Assembly: GCF_900113025.1 (NCBI RefSeq)
Contig: NZ_FONT01000002.1
Location: 627,878-691,877 of the forward strand
Length of the DNA: 64,000 nucleotides
Direction: 5' to 3'
From: Alteribacillus iranensis
GTDB lineage: Bacteria; Bacillota; Bacilli; Bacillales; Marinococcaceae
The translations under genes were made by a program, and so were the position numbers. The notes under the pieces were generated by a model. The model was not told the DNA's origin and did no database searches. It saw only the letters and a list, made by a program, of their open reading frames with translations. Positions 42,588 through 51,735 of the stretch are shown here, piece after piece; within the stretch, counting starts at the first letter, position 1; each line of letters starts with the position of its first letter.

Positions 42588-43442
42588 TCAGGATGAATAT
42601 CTATAGAAGCCGCGCCCTGATTTTTTGCCAAGCCATCCAGCATTGACATATTTTCGCAACAGAGGACACGGCCTGTATTTATCCTCTCCGAACCCTTCAT
42701 GTAACGTTTCCATAATCGATAGACATGTATCGAGTCCGATGAAATCAGCCAGCTTCAGAGGACCCATTGGGTGATTCATTCCTAACGTCATAATATGATC
42801 TACATCCTCCGGTGCCGCTACTCCTTCGTATACCGAGAATATTGCTTCATTAATCAATGGCATTAAGACACGATTGGACACAAAGCCAGGATAATCTTTC
42901 ACTTCAACCGCTGTTTTCCTGAGAGATTCCGCTGTTTCTTTAACAATTTGATATGTCTCCTCTGATGTAGCCAGTCCTCGGATAACTTCTACCAGCTTCA
43001 TCACTGGGACAGGATTCATAAAGTGCATGCCGATCACGTGATCCGGACGTGTTGTCTCTGCTGCTAGCTCTGTGATGGATAAGGAAGAAGTGTTCGTCGC
43101 GAGAATCGTTTGGGAAGAGACGCATTGGTCGAGTTCTTGAAAAATTTCCTTTTTGATATCCATGTTTTCTACTGCTGCTTCTACAACCAGATTGGCGTTC
43201 CGGCATTCTTTTATCGTCGATACAGGGACGATGCGCTGTATGAGGCTTTCTTGTTCTAATTGCGTCATCTTTCCTTTTTGGACAAGCTTCTCGGTTTGCT
43301 TTCGTATTCCTTCCACGCCTTTAGAAAGCTGTTCCTTCTTACTATCGTACAGCAAGACATTATAATGAAACTGAGCAAACGTTTGGGTAATGCCTGTTCC
43401 CATTTGGCCCGCTCCTATTACGGCCACAGTTTGTATATTCAC
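42588..43442 (-). CDS. hbd: 3-hydroxyacyl-CoA (3-hydroxybutyryl-CoA) dehydrogenase
   Basis: NAD-dependent oxidation of L-3-hydroxyacyl-CoA. 284 residues. The Rossmann motif AVIGAGQMGTGITQTFAQ is at the N-terminus, the catalytic histidine region is VIGMHFMNPVPVMKLVEVI, and the C-terminal dimer domain has NRVLMPLINEAIF and GMNHPMGPLKLADFIGLD. The start is GTG with GGGTGAGG upstream. It starts 23 bp after the thiolase gene. No enoyl-CoA hydratase gene is in this operon. Confidence 0.94.
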   Translation of the reverse strand: MNIQTVAVIGAGQMGTGITQTFAQFHYNVLLYDSKKEQLSKGVEGIRKQTEKLVQKGKMTQLEQESLIQRIVPVSTIKECRNANLVVEAAVENMDIKKEIFQELDQCVSSQTILATNTSSLSITELAAETTRPDHVIGMHFMNPVPVMKLVEVIRGLATSEETYQIVKETAESLRKTAVEVKDYPGFVSNRVLMPLINEAIFSVYEGVAAPEDVDHIMTLGMNHPMGPLKLADFIGLDTCLSIMETLHEGFGEDKYRPCPLLRKYVNAGWLGKKSGRGFYRYSS

Positions 43443-43465
43443 CGACCCTCACCCGCCTTCCATCG

Positions 43466-44641
43466 TTATACTTCAATCATTACCGCGTCCCCTTGGCCGC
43501 CGCCGCTGCAGATCGCGGCAATGCCCGTACCTCCTCCGCGCCTTCTTAATTCATAGGCAAGCGTTAAAATGATTCTCGCCCCACTTGCCCCGATCGGATG
43601 GCCCAAAGCTACCGCTCCACCGTTAACATTTATTTTTTCTATGTCAATGCCGGTCAGTTGAGAACTTGCTAATGCCACAGCGGAAAAGGCTTCATTTATT
43701 TCAAACAAGTCAATCTCTGCTGCGGTTTTCCCCGTCTTTTTTAAGAGCTTATTAATGACCAGTCCAGGTGTTTTCGGAAAATCCTCTGCTTCCATCGCAA
43801 GCGCGGTGTGCCCAATAATGACAGCTAACGGACGTTTCCCTGCTTGTTTTTCATCCATGAGCACCATGGCACACGCTCCGTCATTTACGCCAGGTGCATT
43901 TCCTGCTGTAATCGTTCCGTCCTTGGAAAAAGCCGGCTTTAATGTTTGCAGAGCCTCTATCGTTGTATTTTCACGAATGGTTTCATCATTGGTAACGACT
44001 TGCGTATCGCCTTTAGGAAGGGTTACTTGCACTGGTGTAATTTCTTCCGCCCAGTATCCTTCCTCCTTCGCTTTTCCTGCGCGTTTCTGACTCCTAACAG
44101 CCCACTCGTCTTGCATTTCCCGGGAAATATTCATTTCTTTCGCAGCATTCCCGCCGTAAATGCCCATATGAACGCCTCGGAAAGAACACGTTAACCCGTC
44201 CACGATCATCATGTCAGACAGGTCTGTATGTCCCATCTTCGCTCCCCACCGGGCTTTTGGAACAATATAAGGAGCATTGCTCATCGATTCCATACCGCCT
44301 GCCACAATGACACGCTTATCTCCAGACCGGATGATTTGATCCGCCATGGTCAAACTCCTCATCCCGGAGGCACATACTTTATTTATCGTCTCTGTCTCTG
44401 CTTCCCAGGGGATATCCGCATGGCGGGCAGCTTGACGCGAAGGTAGCTGCCCCTGTCCTCCCTGAAGAACATTTCCCATGATGACTTCTTCAACAGTATC
44501 CACGTCCACCTCAGTTTTTCTTAACGCTCCTTTTATTGCTTCCCCACCGAGCATTCCAGCAGATAATGACCGCAGAGAGCCTCCAAACTTTCCAAAAGGG
44601 GTTCGAGCTCCATCGAGAATCACGGTTCTACCCATGGACAT
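43466..44641 (-). CDS. Acetyl-CoA acetyltransferase (thiolase)
   Basis: Condensation or cleavage of acetoacetyl-CoA, or 3-ketoacyl-CoA thiolysis. 391 residues. The first cysteine is in [16 protein letters not shown], the histidine in [16 protein letters not shown], and the second cysteine in [15 protein letters not shown] 44641 with AGGAG 8 nt before; the ORF extends 35 codons into the upstream gene. Second in the operon after the FeS oxidoreductase. Confidence 0.94.
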   Translation of the reverse strand: MSMGRTVILDGARTPFGKFGGSLRSLSAGMLGGEAIKGALRKTEVDVDTVEEVIMGNVLQGGQGQLPSRQAARHADIPWEAETETINKVCASGMRSLTMADQIIRSGDKRVIVAGGMESMSNAPYIVPKARWGAKMGHTDLSDMMIVDGLTCSFRGVHMGIYGGNAAKEMNISREMQDEWAVRSQKRAGKAKEEGYWAEEITPVQVTLPKGDTQVVTNDETIRENTTIEALQTLKPAFSKDGTITAGNAPGVNDGACAMVLMDEKQAGKRPLAVIIGHTALAMEAEDFPKTPGLVINKLLKKTGKTAAEIDLFEINEAFSAVALASSQLTGIDIEKINVNGGAVALGHPIGASGARIILTLAYELRRRGGGTGIAAICSGGGQGDAVMIEV

Positions 44642-44663
44642 CCTACCTCTCCTTGTTTGATAA

Positions 44664-46739
44664 CTATCCAATAACAGATCGTTCGAGTATCTCAGCAATG
44701 TCCATTGTTGCAATCTCTTCTTCCATCTCTTTAGATTTTGTACCATCCGTTAACATAGTCAAACAGTAAGGACAACCACTTCCAATCATCGAAGGACGAA
44801 CAGCGAGTGCCTGTTCTGTACGCTCCACATTCACCCGTTGACCCACTTCTTCTTCCATCCACATCAATCCGCCGCCGGCTCCGCAACACATGCTGTTTTC
44901 CCGGTTTCGCTCCATTTCTACCACACGGAGACCAGGGATGTGTCGTAAAATTTCGCGCGGTGGATCATATATGTCATTGTAACGACCGAGGTAACAAGAA
45001 TCGTGATAGGTGATTGTTTCTTTTATTTCTCGATGGGGGACCAAATATCCTTCACGAACCAGATCTGCTAACACTTCCGTGTGATGATACACATCCACGT
45101 CTTCAAGACCGAATGTTGGATATTCTTTTTTTATCGCGTTGTAGGCATGGGGATCGATGGTGACGATCTTTCGGATGGGGTGCTTCTGGAATTCTGTAAT
45201 ATTCGAGACTGCAAGTTCCTGGAATAAAAATTCGTTTCCTATCCGCCTCGGTGTATCTCCTGAGTTCTTTTCTTTATTCCCGAGAATTGCAAAGGAAACT
45301 CCGGCTTCCTGTAACAGCCTTGCAAAGGATTGGGCTATTTTTTGACTTCTTTTATCATAAGAGCCCATGGAACCAACGAAAAATAAATACTCTGGCGGTT
45401 CTTCCCTGTCCCACTCTGCCAAGGTAGGAACATGAATATCTTCTCGACTTTCCCGCCATTTTTCTCTTTCGTTCCGATGGATGCCCCATGGATTCCCTTG
45501 CCTCTCGATGTTTGTCATGACTCGCTGTACTTCCGGGTTCATTTTTCCTTCGGTCAATACGAGGTAGCGTCGCAAGTCGATAATTTTGTCGACGTGTTCA
45601 TTCATCACCGGGCATTGGTCCTCACAGTTCCGACATGTCGTACAAGCCCAAATTTCCTCTTCTGTAATGACGTCTCCGATGAGCTGGGTGTGATACCCCT
45701 CTTCCGGGTCCTTCCCTACAGACTGAGAGGCGTATTGATTTCCAGCAGTGCGTGAAAAGGCATAAGCTGGCAGCCAAGGAGAACGTGAGGTGAGAGCGGC
45801 CCCTTTTTCGGTTAAATGATCCCGCATTTTTACTAAAAGATCCATCGGAGAGAGCATTTTTCCTGTTCCAGTGGCGGGACACATACTGGTGCATCTGCCA
45901 CACTCGACACAGGCATACAAATCCAACAGTTGCTTTTGATTGAAATTCTCTACCTTTCCGACCCCAAATTCTTCTTGCATTTCATCTTCAAAATCAAGGG
46001 AAGCTAGCTCTCCAACAGGATGAGTGCGTCCAAGCCACACGTTAGCCGGACCTGCTAGTAAATGGGCATGCTTAGACTGAGGAACATATACTAAAAACGT
46101 GAGTAAAAAGAGCAAATGCAGCCACCAAAATACGAAAAATAACACAGCAGCCGCAGATCCTTCTATAGGAGCTGCCACTATTGCAATTCCAGAAGCTATC
46201 GGTTCAAACCAGGAAAGATCTTTTCCGAGCCATATCATTTCCATCCCTTTGGCCACCAGCTTAGAAATCATTAAACCGCCAATAAATAGAAGGACAAGCC
46301 CGGCCTTCCATCCTCTTTTCAAACGGCCCAGTTTTTCGATATACCGGCGGTGAAACGCTGCGGCAACAGCTAGCAATATGAGCAAGACGACAATTTCTTG
46401 AAAAAGCGTAAAGTAAGGATACACCGATCCAAGCGGTAAATGAGAACCAGGCTGCAATCCTTTCCAAATCATGTCAATGGCACTGAATTGTACGAGAAGA
46501 AATCCATAAAAAAACAATATATGAATGATGCCGCTTTTTTTATCCTTCAGTAATTTTTTCTGTCCCAGAACATTGGTGAGTACCGCCTCCCAACGTTCCT
46601 TTACGGACCGGTTCCATTCTGCTTTTTTTCCTAACTTAATAAACACGTACCGTGTATACACCGCTTTGCTGAAGAGCCATACTGCATATACCGTTACAAG
46701 AAGAAAAACGATTCGGTTCACCCAAAGAAAAGTACTCAA
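44664..46739 (-). CDS. Membrane FeS/heme oxidoreductase, EMO-like (YwjF family)
   Basis: 691 residues. About six N-terminal transmembrane helices (roughly 1-245), two 4Fe-4S cysteine clusters (CVECGRCTSMCP and CTTCRNCEDQCP), then two CCG-type domains (YHDSCYLGRYNDIY; NSMCCGAGGGLMW). This is the layout of the membrane ETF:menaquinone oxidoreductases, which return electrons from acyl-CoA dehydrogenase via ETF to the quinone pool, fitting its place at the head of a beta-oxidation operon. The start is inferred as TTG 46739 with AAAGGGG 8 nt before. The frame runs open through a repeat to 47000, which is not coding. Confidence 0.88.
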   Translation of the reverse strand: MSTFLWVNRIVFLLVTVYAVWLFSKAVYTRYVFIKLGKKAEWNRSVKERWEAVLTNVLGQKKLLKDKKSGIIHILFFYGFLLVQFSAIDMIWKGLQPGSHLPLGSVYPYFTLFQEIVVLLILLAVAAAFHRRYIEKLGRLKRGWKAGLVLLFIGGLMISKLVAKGMEMIWLGKDLSWFEPIASGIAIVAAPIEGSAAAVLFFVFWWLHLLFLLTFLVYVPQSKHAHLLAGPANVWLGRTHPVGELASLDFEDEMQEEFGVGKVENFNQKQLLDLYACVECGRCTSMCPATGTGKMLSPMDLLVKMRDHLTEKGAALTSRSPWLPAYAFSRTAGNQYASQSVGKDPEEGYHTQLIGDVITEEEIWACTTCRNCEDQCPVMNEHVDKIIDLRRYLVLTEGKMNPEVQRVMTNIERQGNPWGIHRNEREKWRESREDIHVPTLAEWDREEPPEYLFFVGSMGSYDKRSQKIAQSFARLLQEAGVSFAILGNKEKNSGDTPRRIGNEFLFQELAVSNITEFQKHPIRKIVTIDPHAYNAIKKEYPTFGLEDVDVYHHTEVLADLVREGYLVPHREIKETITYHDSCYLGRYNDIYDPPREILRHIPGLRVVEMERNRENSMCCGAGGGLMWMEEEVGQRVNVERTEQALAVRPSMIGSGCPYCLTMLTDGTKSKEMEEEIATMDIAEILERSVIG

Positions 46740-46749
46740 TGTCACCACC

Positions 46750-46995
46750 CCTTTCATAAGAAAAGCGCAAGCGCCTTGCTCACGAGCGACAAGCACTGGA
46801 AGGACTTTGACAGAAGTCGCTTTTCGGCTTCTGCAAAGGCCTGAAGTGACCTCGAGCGAGTAGGCGCTGAAGCTAGACAATAGAAAAGCGAAAGCACCGT
46901 TCATCGGCGACAAGCGCTGGAAACCCGCCGCCGCAGTGCGGGTTGAAGCGACCTCGAGCCGATGGTGCCTGTAGCTCGACAACACAAAAGCGCAA
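46750..46995. repeat. Mosaic repeats upstream of the beta-oxidation operon
   Basis: Two units, 46760-46880 (AAGAAAAGCGCAAGCGCC to GGCGCTGAAGCTAGACA) and 46881-46995 (GAAAAGCGAAAGCACC to GGTGCCTGTAGCTCGACA). The left end (CATAAGAAAAG) reaches the ribosome-binding site of the EMO-like gene, so the operon promoter must lie in or beyond the repeats. Confidence 0.87.
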
Positions 46996-47152
46996 AGCAC
47001 TCACTTGCACGCAAGTAGCAAAAGATTAATCCCCCGATGGACCCTCGAACATTTGTATAGTCACACTCTTTTTGATGTCAACAAGAACAACTATCGCTAA
47101 AATGAAAACGTTTGGGCACTCTATAGGTATAGAGAAAATGGAGGTTGGTGTG

Positions 47153-48346
47153 ATGATCCTAATCTGCCTCGTCATCTTGGCAGCATTGGCAGGCGTTTGG
47201 GTGTGTCTGGACTTTTACTACGGGAAGAAAGCCCATCGAAAAGAGAACAACACCGTATTCTATCCCGTTCGTAAAGATAACGTCACGTTTTTAGAAGACG
47301 GGAAAGATTTTTTTGATGCCTTTTTTCAAGACGTCAAACAAGCTTCTCACCATATACACGTTTTGTTTTTTATTTTTCGTGCGGACCACATCGGTGAGCA
47401 ATTCATTCATATTCTTTGTCAAAAAGCGGAACAAGGTGTAGAAGTAAAGGTCATGGTGGATCGTTTCGGTGCCGGCATGGATAAAAAAGGAAAACAGCAG
47501 CTGCAAGCAAGTGGGGTGAGCGTAGCGTACACACAATCCCCTTCGTTCCCTTTTTTCTTTTATTCTTTAAACCGGCGTAATCATAGAAAAATTGCGGTCA
47601 TAGACGGCAAAACCGGCTACTTGGGCGGCTTCAATATTGGTGATGAGTATCTAGGCAGAGATCCACAGATGGGGTATTGGCGGGATTATCATTGCCGTTT
47701 TCATGGAGCGGGAGTACAGGACCTACAAACACAATTTCTCATAGACTGGAAACGTACAAAAAAAACGATCTCCTCCTCACAAACGTATTATCCTGCTCTC
47801 CGTGACGGGTCCCAAGAGATTCAGTTTGTTTCCTCCGACGGGTTTGGATTGGCTGCCTTTTATAAAGAGAAGATTGAGAACGCAAAAGACTATATTTATA
47901 TTGCCAGTCCTTACTTCATTCCTACCCCTCCTTTATACGAAGCACTTTTGTCTGCTTTAGCACGCGGTGTGAACATTTGTATTATTTTGCCTGAGAAAAG
48001 AGACCACCCTTTTGTGAAAGAAGCGTCCTTTTACTATATCCGTCCGCTCGTGAAAGCAGGCGCTCGTGTGTACCATTTTCAACTCGGTTTTTATCATACG
48101 AAGGCCTTTGTCTCCGATGACTCCTTTGGCATGGCCGGCACGGTGAACTTTGACCGCAGGAGCTTTTACTTGAACCGGGAAATGAATGTCCTCTTCACCG
48201 ATAAAGACTTGGTGCACAGCATCAAAAATTCTCTGGAAATCGATATGAAACAGTCCACTTTGCTCTCCTATGACAAGATCAAAGACCCGTCCCCTGTGGA
48301 AAAATTGAAAGAAGTATGTGCGCTTTCTCTCCGTTCCGTGTTGTAA
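47153..48346 (+). CDS. cls: Cardiolipin synthase-like phospholipase D protein
   Basis: Membrane enzyme that joins two phosphatidylglycerols to make cardiolipin. 397 residues: one N-terminal transmembrane helix (about 2-22), then two PLD domains, each with an HKD motif (NRRNHRKIAVIDGKTGYLGG, and FYHTKAFVSDDSFGMAGT, where the aspartate lies one position further on). The ATG at 47153 has GGAGG 8 nt upstream; the frame is open 27 codons earlier. The position after the ywjF-like gene, divergently oriented, matches the Bacillus ywjE/ywiE type. Confidence 0.91.
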   Translation: MILICLVILAALAGVWVCLDFYYGKKAHRKENNTVFYPVRKDNVTFLEDGKDFFDAFFQDVKQASHHIHVLFFIFRADHIGEQFIHILCQKAEQGVEVKVMVDRFGAGMDKKGKQQLQASGVSVAYTQSPSFPFFFYSLNRRNHRKIAVIDGKTGYLGGFNIGDEYLGRDPQMGYWRDYHCRFHGAGVQDLQTQFLIDWKRTKKTISSSQTYYPALRDGSQEIQFVSSDGFGLAAFYKEKIENAKDYIYIASPYFIPTPPLYEALLSALARGVNICIILPEKRDHPFVKEASFYYIRPLVKAGARVYHFQLGFYHTKAFVSDDSFGMAGTVNFDRRSFYLNREMNVLFTDKDLVHSIKNSLEIDMKQSTLLSYDKIKDPSPVEKLKEVCALSLRSVL

Positions 48347-48433
48347 ATGAAGATCTTTCCTCTCAGAAAGCCTCATGGTAAAATATATGTAACGACACAA
48401 TACTTTCATTCCTATGTTCTGTCTTGTTTATGG

Positions 48434-48470
48434 AGCTGTCGCCAGAGAGGGCGGCAGCTTTCCTCTTTTT
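48434..48470 (+). terminator. Terminator after cls
   Basis: Stem AGCTGTCGCC / GGGCGGCAGCT with an AGAGA loop, followed by TTCCTCTTTTT. Confidence 0.85.
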
Positions 48471-48512
48471 AAGAAAAGCATAAGAGCCCCTCTCAGCATT
48501 TAAAAAGACAAA

Positions 48513-48539
48513 AAAGACGATGGGATCGTCATCGTCTTT
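48513..48539 (-). terminator. Terminator after the alpha/beta hydrolase
   Basis: Perfect stem AAAGACGAT / ATCGTCTTT with a 9-nt loop, 27 bp past the hydrolase stop, flanked by A-rich DNA on the left (TTTTTTGTC on the minus strand). Confidence 0.8.
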
Positions 48540-48566
48540 CGTCTTTCCCTGTTAATAGGGACGTTT

Positions 48567-49358
48567 CTACATATTTTTAACGTGGGAAAGGGTGTCTCTT
48601 GCGAATCGTCTCACCACTGCATTATAAGTGTGCGCTTCTAATGTTGGCACTTGGTGACCGACGCTATCCACGTATATCACTTCTTTCGGGGCATGAACGG
48701 CATATTTGTAAAAAAGATACTGATAATAATGAACGTACCAATCTCTCGTTCCATAGATAAGCAGCAATGGCACTTTTAACTCGGATAACCGATTCGTACA
48801 GCTATATGTCATCCCGGACTCATAGAGCGATTGCAGCAGGCGGGGACGGATGGTACTCACCGTCTGTGCAATGGCTTTCCGATGTTCTCGTCGGCGGGAG
48901 TTAGAAAAAGATAAAATATGCGCCAACCACGTCGTATGATTATTTTCTGCAAACCAGATCCCAATCTCAAACTCCTTTTTTAACAATGTACTGCAAACTT
49001 CGGGAAATCCTCCCGTAAGTATTATTCCAGCGGTGCGTTCCGGCCAGCGTAAAGCAAATTCTAATGCGACCGAGCCGCCACTGGAATATCCGGCTAATAT
49101 CACCTTTTCCTGATTCAATTCTTCTACTAAATGATAAATATCTACGGCCCATTCTTGAATCGTCAACGTCCCTTTTCCATTACTGCTTAATCGATGGCCT
49201 CTCGCATCCATGCAGATCACTTGGAATTCATCCGATAATTCCTTCTGTTCCATAAATGTAGCGGCTCCCATGGAAGGAGGATGGATAAAAATAATGGGAA
49301 ACCCCGACCCCCATGTCTGGTAATGAATGGTAGCACCTTGTGATGTCATAAATGGCAC
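48567..49358 (-). CDS. Alpha/beta-hydrolase
   Basis: 263 residues, alpha/beta-hydrolase fold. Oxyanion region IFIHPPSMG, nucleophile elbow GYSSGGS at about 90-96, acid D207 in YGTRDW and histidine in DSVGHQVP. The order and spacing are complete, so it should be active. The substrate is unknown; members of this group include esterases and C-C hydrolases. The start is GTG 49358 or ATG 49349, AGAGGTGAG upstream. Confidence 0.85.
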   Translation of the reverse strand: MPFMTSQGATIHYQTWGSGFPIIFIHPPSMGAATFMEQKELSDEFQVICMDARGHRLSSNGKGTLTIQEWAVDIYHLVEELNQEKVILAGYSSGGSVALEFALRWPERTAGIILTGGFPEVCSTLLKKEFEIGIWFAENNHTTWLAHILSFSNSRRREHRKAIAQTVSTIRPRLLQSLYESGMTYSCTNRLSELKVPLLLIYGTRDWYVHYYQYLFYKYAVHAPKEVIYVDSVGHQVPTLEAHTYNAVVRRFARDTLSHVKNM

Positions 49359-49380
49359 ACTCTCTCACCTCTTACGTTCG

Positions 49381-49560
49381 TCAGCTTCCCCCTCCTTGAA
49401 AAAAGGGAAGAATCCACTCGTAAATTTTATAACCAAGAAATATTCCAATGATCCCCATAATCCCCGGTAAAGCAGGCGGGGCCGGTATCGGCAGACGAAC
49501 AACTGCAAATAACAGACCGACGATAACCCCTGTAACTAAGGATAAAAGCGTTTCTTGCAT
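49381..49560 (-). CDS. XapX-domain small membrane protein (DUF1427)
   Basis: 59 residues with two membrane helices and the family motif RLPIPAPPALPGIMGIIGIF. ATG 49560 with AAGGATG upstream, three codons inside the longest frame. It precedes the hydrolase by 22 bp on the same strand, so the two are probably co-transcribed. Function unknown. Confidence 0.85.
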   Translation of the reverse strand: MQETLLSLVTGVIVGLLFAVVRLPIPAPPALPGIMGIIGIFLGYKIYEWILPFFQGGGS

Positions 49561-49771
49561 CCATGTCACATCCTTGTCATTAATATGCTTGTCTTGTGTC
49601 TTCTTTATGCAATGAAGATCTTACTTCTCTATTTACGAAAGATGACACAAGAAAACCTCTTCACTCATTGACGAGGATGAATGACGTCAAGTCTTTTTGA
49701 TTTTAAATTATTTATTAGAACTAATGAATGGTGCTGTAATTAGGTGGACAGAGGGAGTTATATGACAACGG

Positions 49772-49972
49772 TTGGGAGAATTGGTTGAGATGTTTAGCGG
49801 GGAATACGTGAAGAAAACAGTGAGCAAACGGTGGGATGACTTCGATGGCGTGAAAATACAACGTGATCTGTACAGTGCGTTTCTTATCATGAATGTGAAG
49901 AATGACCTGTGCGAGATCGACAGTCAAAGGCGGCTCGATGTAAGAGATAAGAAGTTATTATTTGAGGAATGA
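49772..49972 (+). pseudogene. Probable transposase C-terminal remnant
   Basis: 66 codons. The segment VKKTVSKRWDDFDGVKIQRD followed by LYSAFLIMNV resembles the C-terminal part of IS-encoded proteins, where RW-x-DG-x-QRDLYSAFLI recurs from memory. There is no complete gene and no terminal inverted repeats nearby. It lies at the left edge of an AT-rich stretch carrying the HxlR and DMT genes. The rest of 49570-50123 shows no other feature. Confidence 0.45.
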
Positions 49973-50123
49973 ATGAGTGATAGTGAAATAAAAACAGAAA
50001 CGAACCTGACACTTATCGGACTATGCGTCGTTGATGAAAGTCTAAGGGAACAGCATTAGTCCTGTAAGAAGATAACACATCTTCAAGGGAAGTGCTTCTC
50101 AAGTACCTTAGAACCCACCGAAT

Positions 50124-50519
50124 TTATTCGTGTGGATGTTCAGTTTTCTCGTCTGTTTCTATCAATTCCTCTCTATTCTGGAAGATCACATCTTCATATT
50201 TATCTCCCCAATCCCGCATGAAGTTTAGTATTGGCTTTAATGTTTCTCCTAATGCTGTCAGAGAATACTCCACTTTTGGAGGGACTTCTCTATAAACTTC
50301 CCTATGTACAATCCCATCTCGTTCTAACTCGCGAAGTTGCAAAGTCAACATACGCTTTGTTGTGTGAGGCAGCAATCTCCCTAATTCATTATATCGTTTT
50401 GGTCCAGACATTAAATTATACAATATAATTCCTTTCCATTTACCACCTATGACATTCGTTGTAATTGAGACTGGACATGCAGTCGTATCAGAGCAATACT
50501 CTTTTTTAAAGTCCTTCAT
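50124..50519 (-). CDS. HxlR-family winged-helix regulator
   Basis: 131 residues. MarR-like winged helix of the HxlR type: CPVSITTNVIGGKWKGIILY at the N-terminus, PHTTKRMLTLQLRELERDGI as recognition helix region, and the wing VYREVPPKVEYSLTALG. C15 (ACPV) is the position often used for thiol or electrophile sensing in this family. ATG 50519 with GGAGG about 9 nt upstream. Divergent from a DMT exporter gene that it probably controls. Confidence 0.92.
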   Translation of the reverse strand: MKDFKKEYCSDTTACPVSITTNVIGGKWKGIILYNLMSGPKRYNELGRLLPHTTKRMLTLQLRELERDGIVHREVYREVPPKVEYSLTALGETLKPILNFMRDWGDKYEDVIFQNREELIETDEKTEHPHE

Positions 50520-50729
50520 TTATTGTCGACCTCCATTTTTAAAATAGTCCAAAAACAACCTGTTTGAACAACTTTTTTAGGAATCATTTATGATACTACA
50601 TATAAAATATGTTCCTATAATACAAAAATGTACGTACTTTTATTTAAATTATATATAATATATCATTACCCTTGCAATGAAAAGACAAATTACGATGATG
50701 TTTTTTGTCCTGCATGGGAGGATGATTAC

Positions 50730-51611
50730 ATGTTAATCGGTATTCTATTTACAATTTTATTTGCATCAGGAGCTGTGTCTGTTAAATTCGGACTATTGTC
50801 TGCTGCTCCATTAACAATGGGGATCATTCGATTTCTTTTTGCTGGAATATTAATCTTGCTATACATTCATTTATTTAAAAAAGATGAATATCGTCTCCCA
50901 CGAAAGGGCGAATGGAAGCCCTTGGTTTTATTAGGGTTATTTAACACTTCCTTGTATCTTGGCTGCGGCTTTTTGGCATTACAAACTGTTTCATCAGGTT
51001 TTTTTAATCTAGCAGTTGCTGTTAATCCACTACTTGTTGCGCTTCTTTCTTCACTCTACACCAAGAAAATAGTCCAAAAAAAAGTGTGGATCGGCATGCT
51101 TATTTCAGCAATTGGTTTACTCATTGCTACAATCCCTCAGCTTGAAAACAGTCATTCTACAGTAAGCGGGATTTTCTTGCTAATGATTGGAATGGTATCT
51201 ATGGCTATTGGAAGTGTATATTTTCAAAAAGCTAAATTACAATTACCTAGTATAGTTATCAATGGGTGGCAAGTGTTATTTGGAGGGATTATATTAATTA
51301 TTCCAGCGATTGTTTTAGAATGGGATAAACCTCTAATCGTTGATCTGAATCTTGTTATTTATATTGTGTGGTCTGTCTTAGTTGTGTCTATATTAGCTAT
51401 GGTTCTGTGGTTTTATTTGCTGAAACAAGACACAGTAAAAGCGAATATTTGGTTGTTTTTAACACCGATTGCAGGATATGCTTTATCTTTCACGTTACTA
51501 GGGGAAGTGATTACGATATTTGAAGTGCTTGCGACTCTTTTTGTCTTTACTGGGCTTTATTTAACAGGAAATTTACAATTTAATAAGCATCAAATAGAAA
51601 AAGCTTCTTAA
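50730..51611 (+). CDS. EamA/DMT-family transporter
   Basis: 293 residues, ten transmembrane helices in two EamA repeats. ATG 50730 follows GGGAGG with 8-nt spacing; the frame extends 34 codons upstream without support. Base composition of this gene and the divergent regulator (roughly 35% GC, AT-ending codons such as TTA and ATT) is clearly lower than neighbouring genes, so recent transfer is likely. The substrate is unknown; drug or metabolite export is typical. Confidence 0.9.
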   Translation: MLIGILFTILFASGAVSVKFGLLSAAPLTMGIIRFLFAGILILLYIHLFKKDEYRLPRKGEWKPLVLLGLFNTSLYLGCGFLALQTVSSGFFNLAVAVNPLLVALLSSLYTKKIVQKKVWIGMLISAIGLLIATIPQLENSHSTVSGIFLLMIGMVSMAIGSVYFQKAKLQLPSIVINGWQVLFGGIILIIPAIVLEWDKPLIVDLNLVIYIVWSVLVVSILAMVLWFYLLKQDTVKANIWLFLTPIAGYALSFTLLGEVITIFEVLATLFVFTGLYLTGNLQFNKHQIEKAS

Positions 51612-51670
51612 GTTTAAAATCTACTTATAATTGATGAACGCTTTGACCTGCCCCTGTCACAAACAACATC

Positions 51671-51713
51671 AAAAAAGCTGGACTTGAAGAACAGTGTCTT
51701 CAACATCCAGCTT
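51671..51713. terminator. Terminator between the DMT gene and argS
   Basis: Stem AAGCTGGA-c-TTGAAG / CTTCAA-ca-TCCAGCTT with a short loop. The A run on the left gives a T run for argS on the minus strand. Confidence 0.88.
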
Positions 51714-51735
51714 AGTCATGCCATATCTTGTTTTG

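Noticed and set aside
46757-47000. N-terminal extension of the EMO-like gene
   Set aside because: This part of the frame is translated mosaic repeat, and a ribosome-binding site with a TTG start lies just after it.
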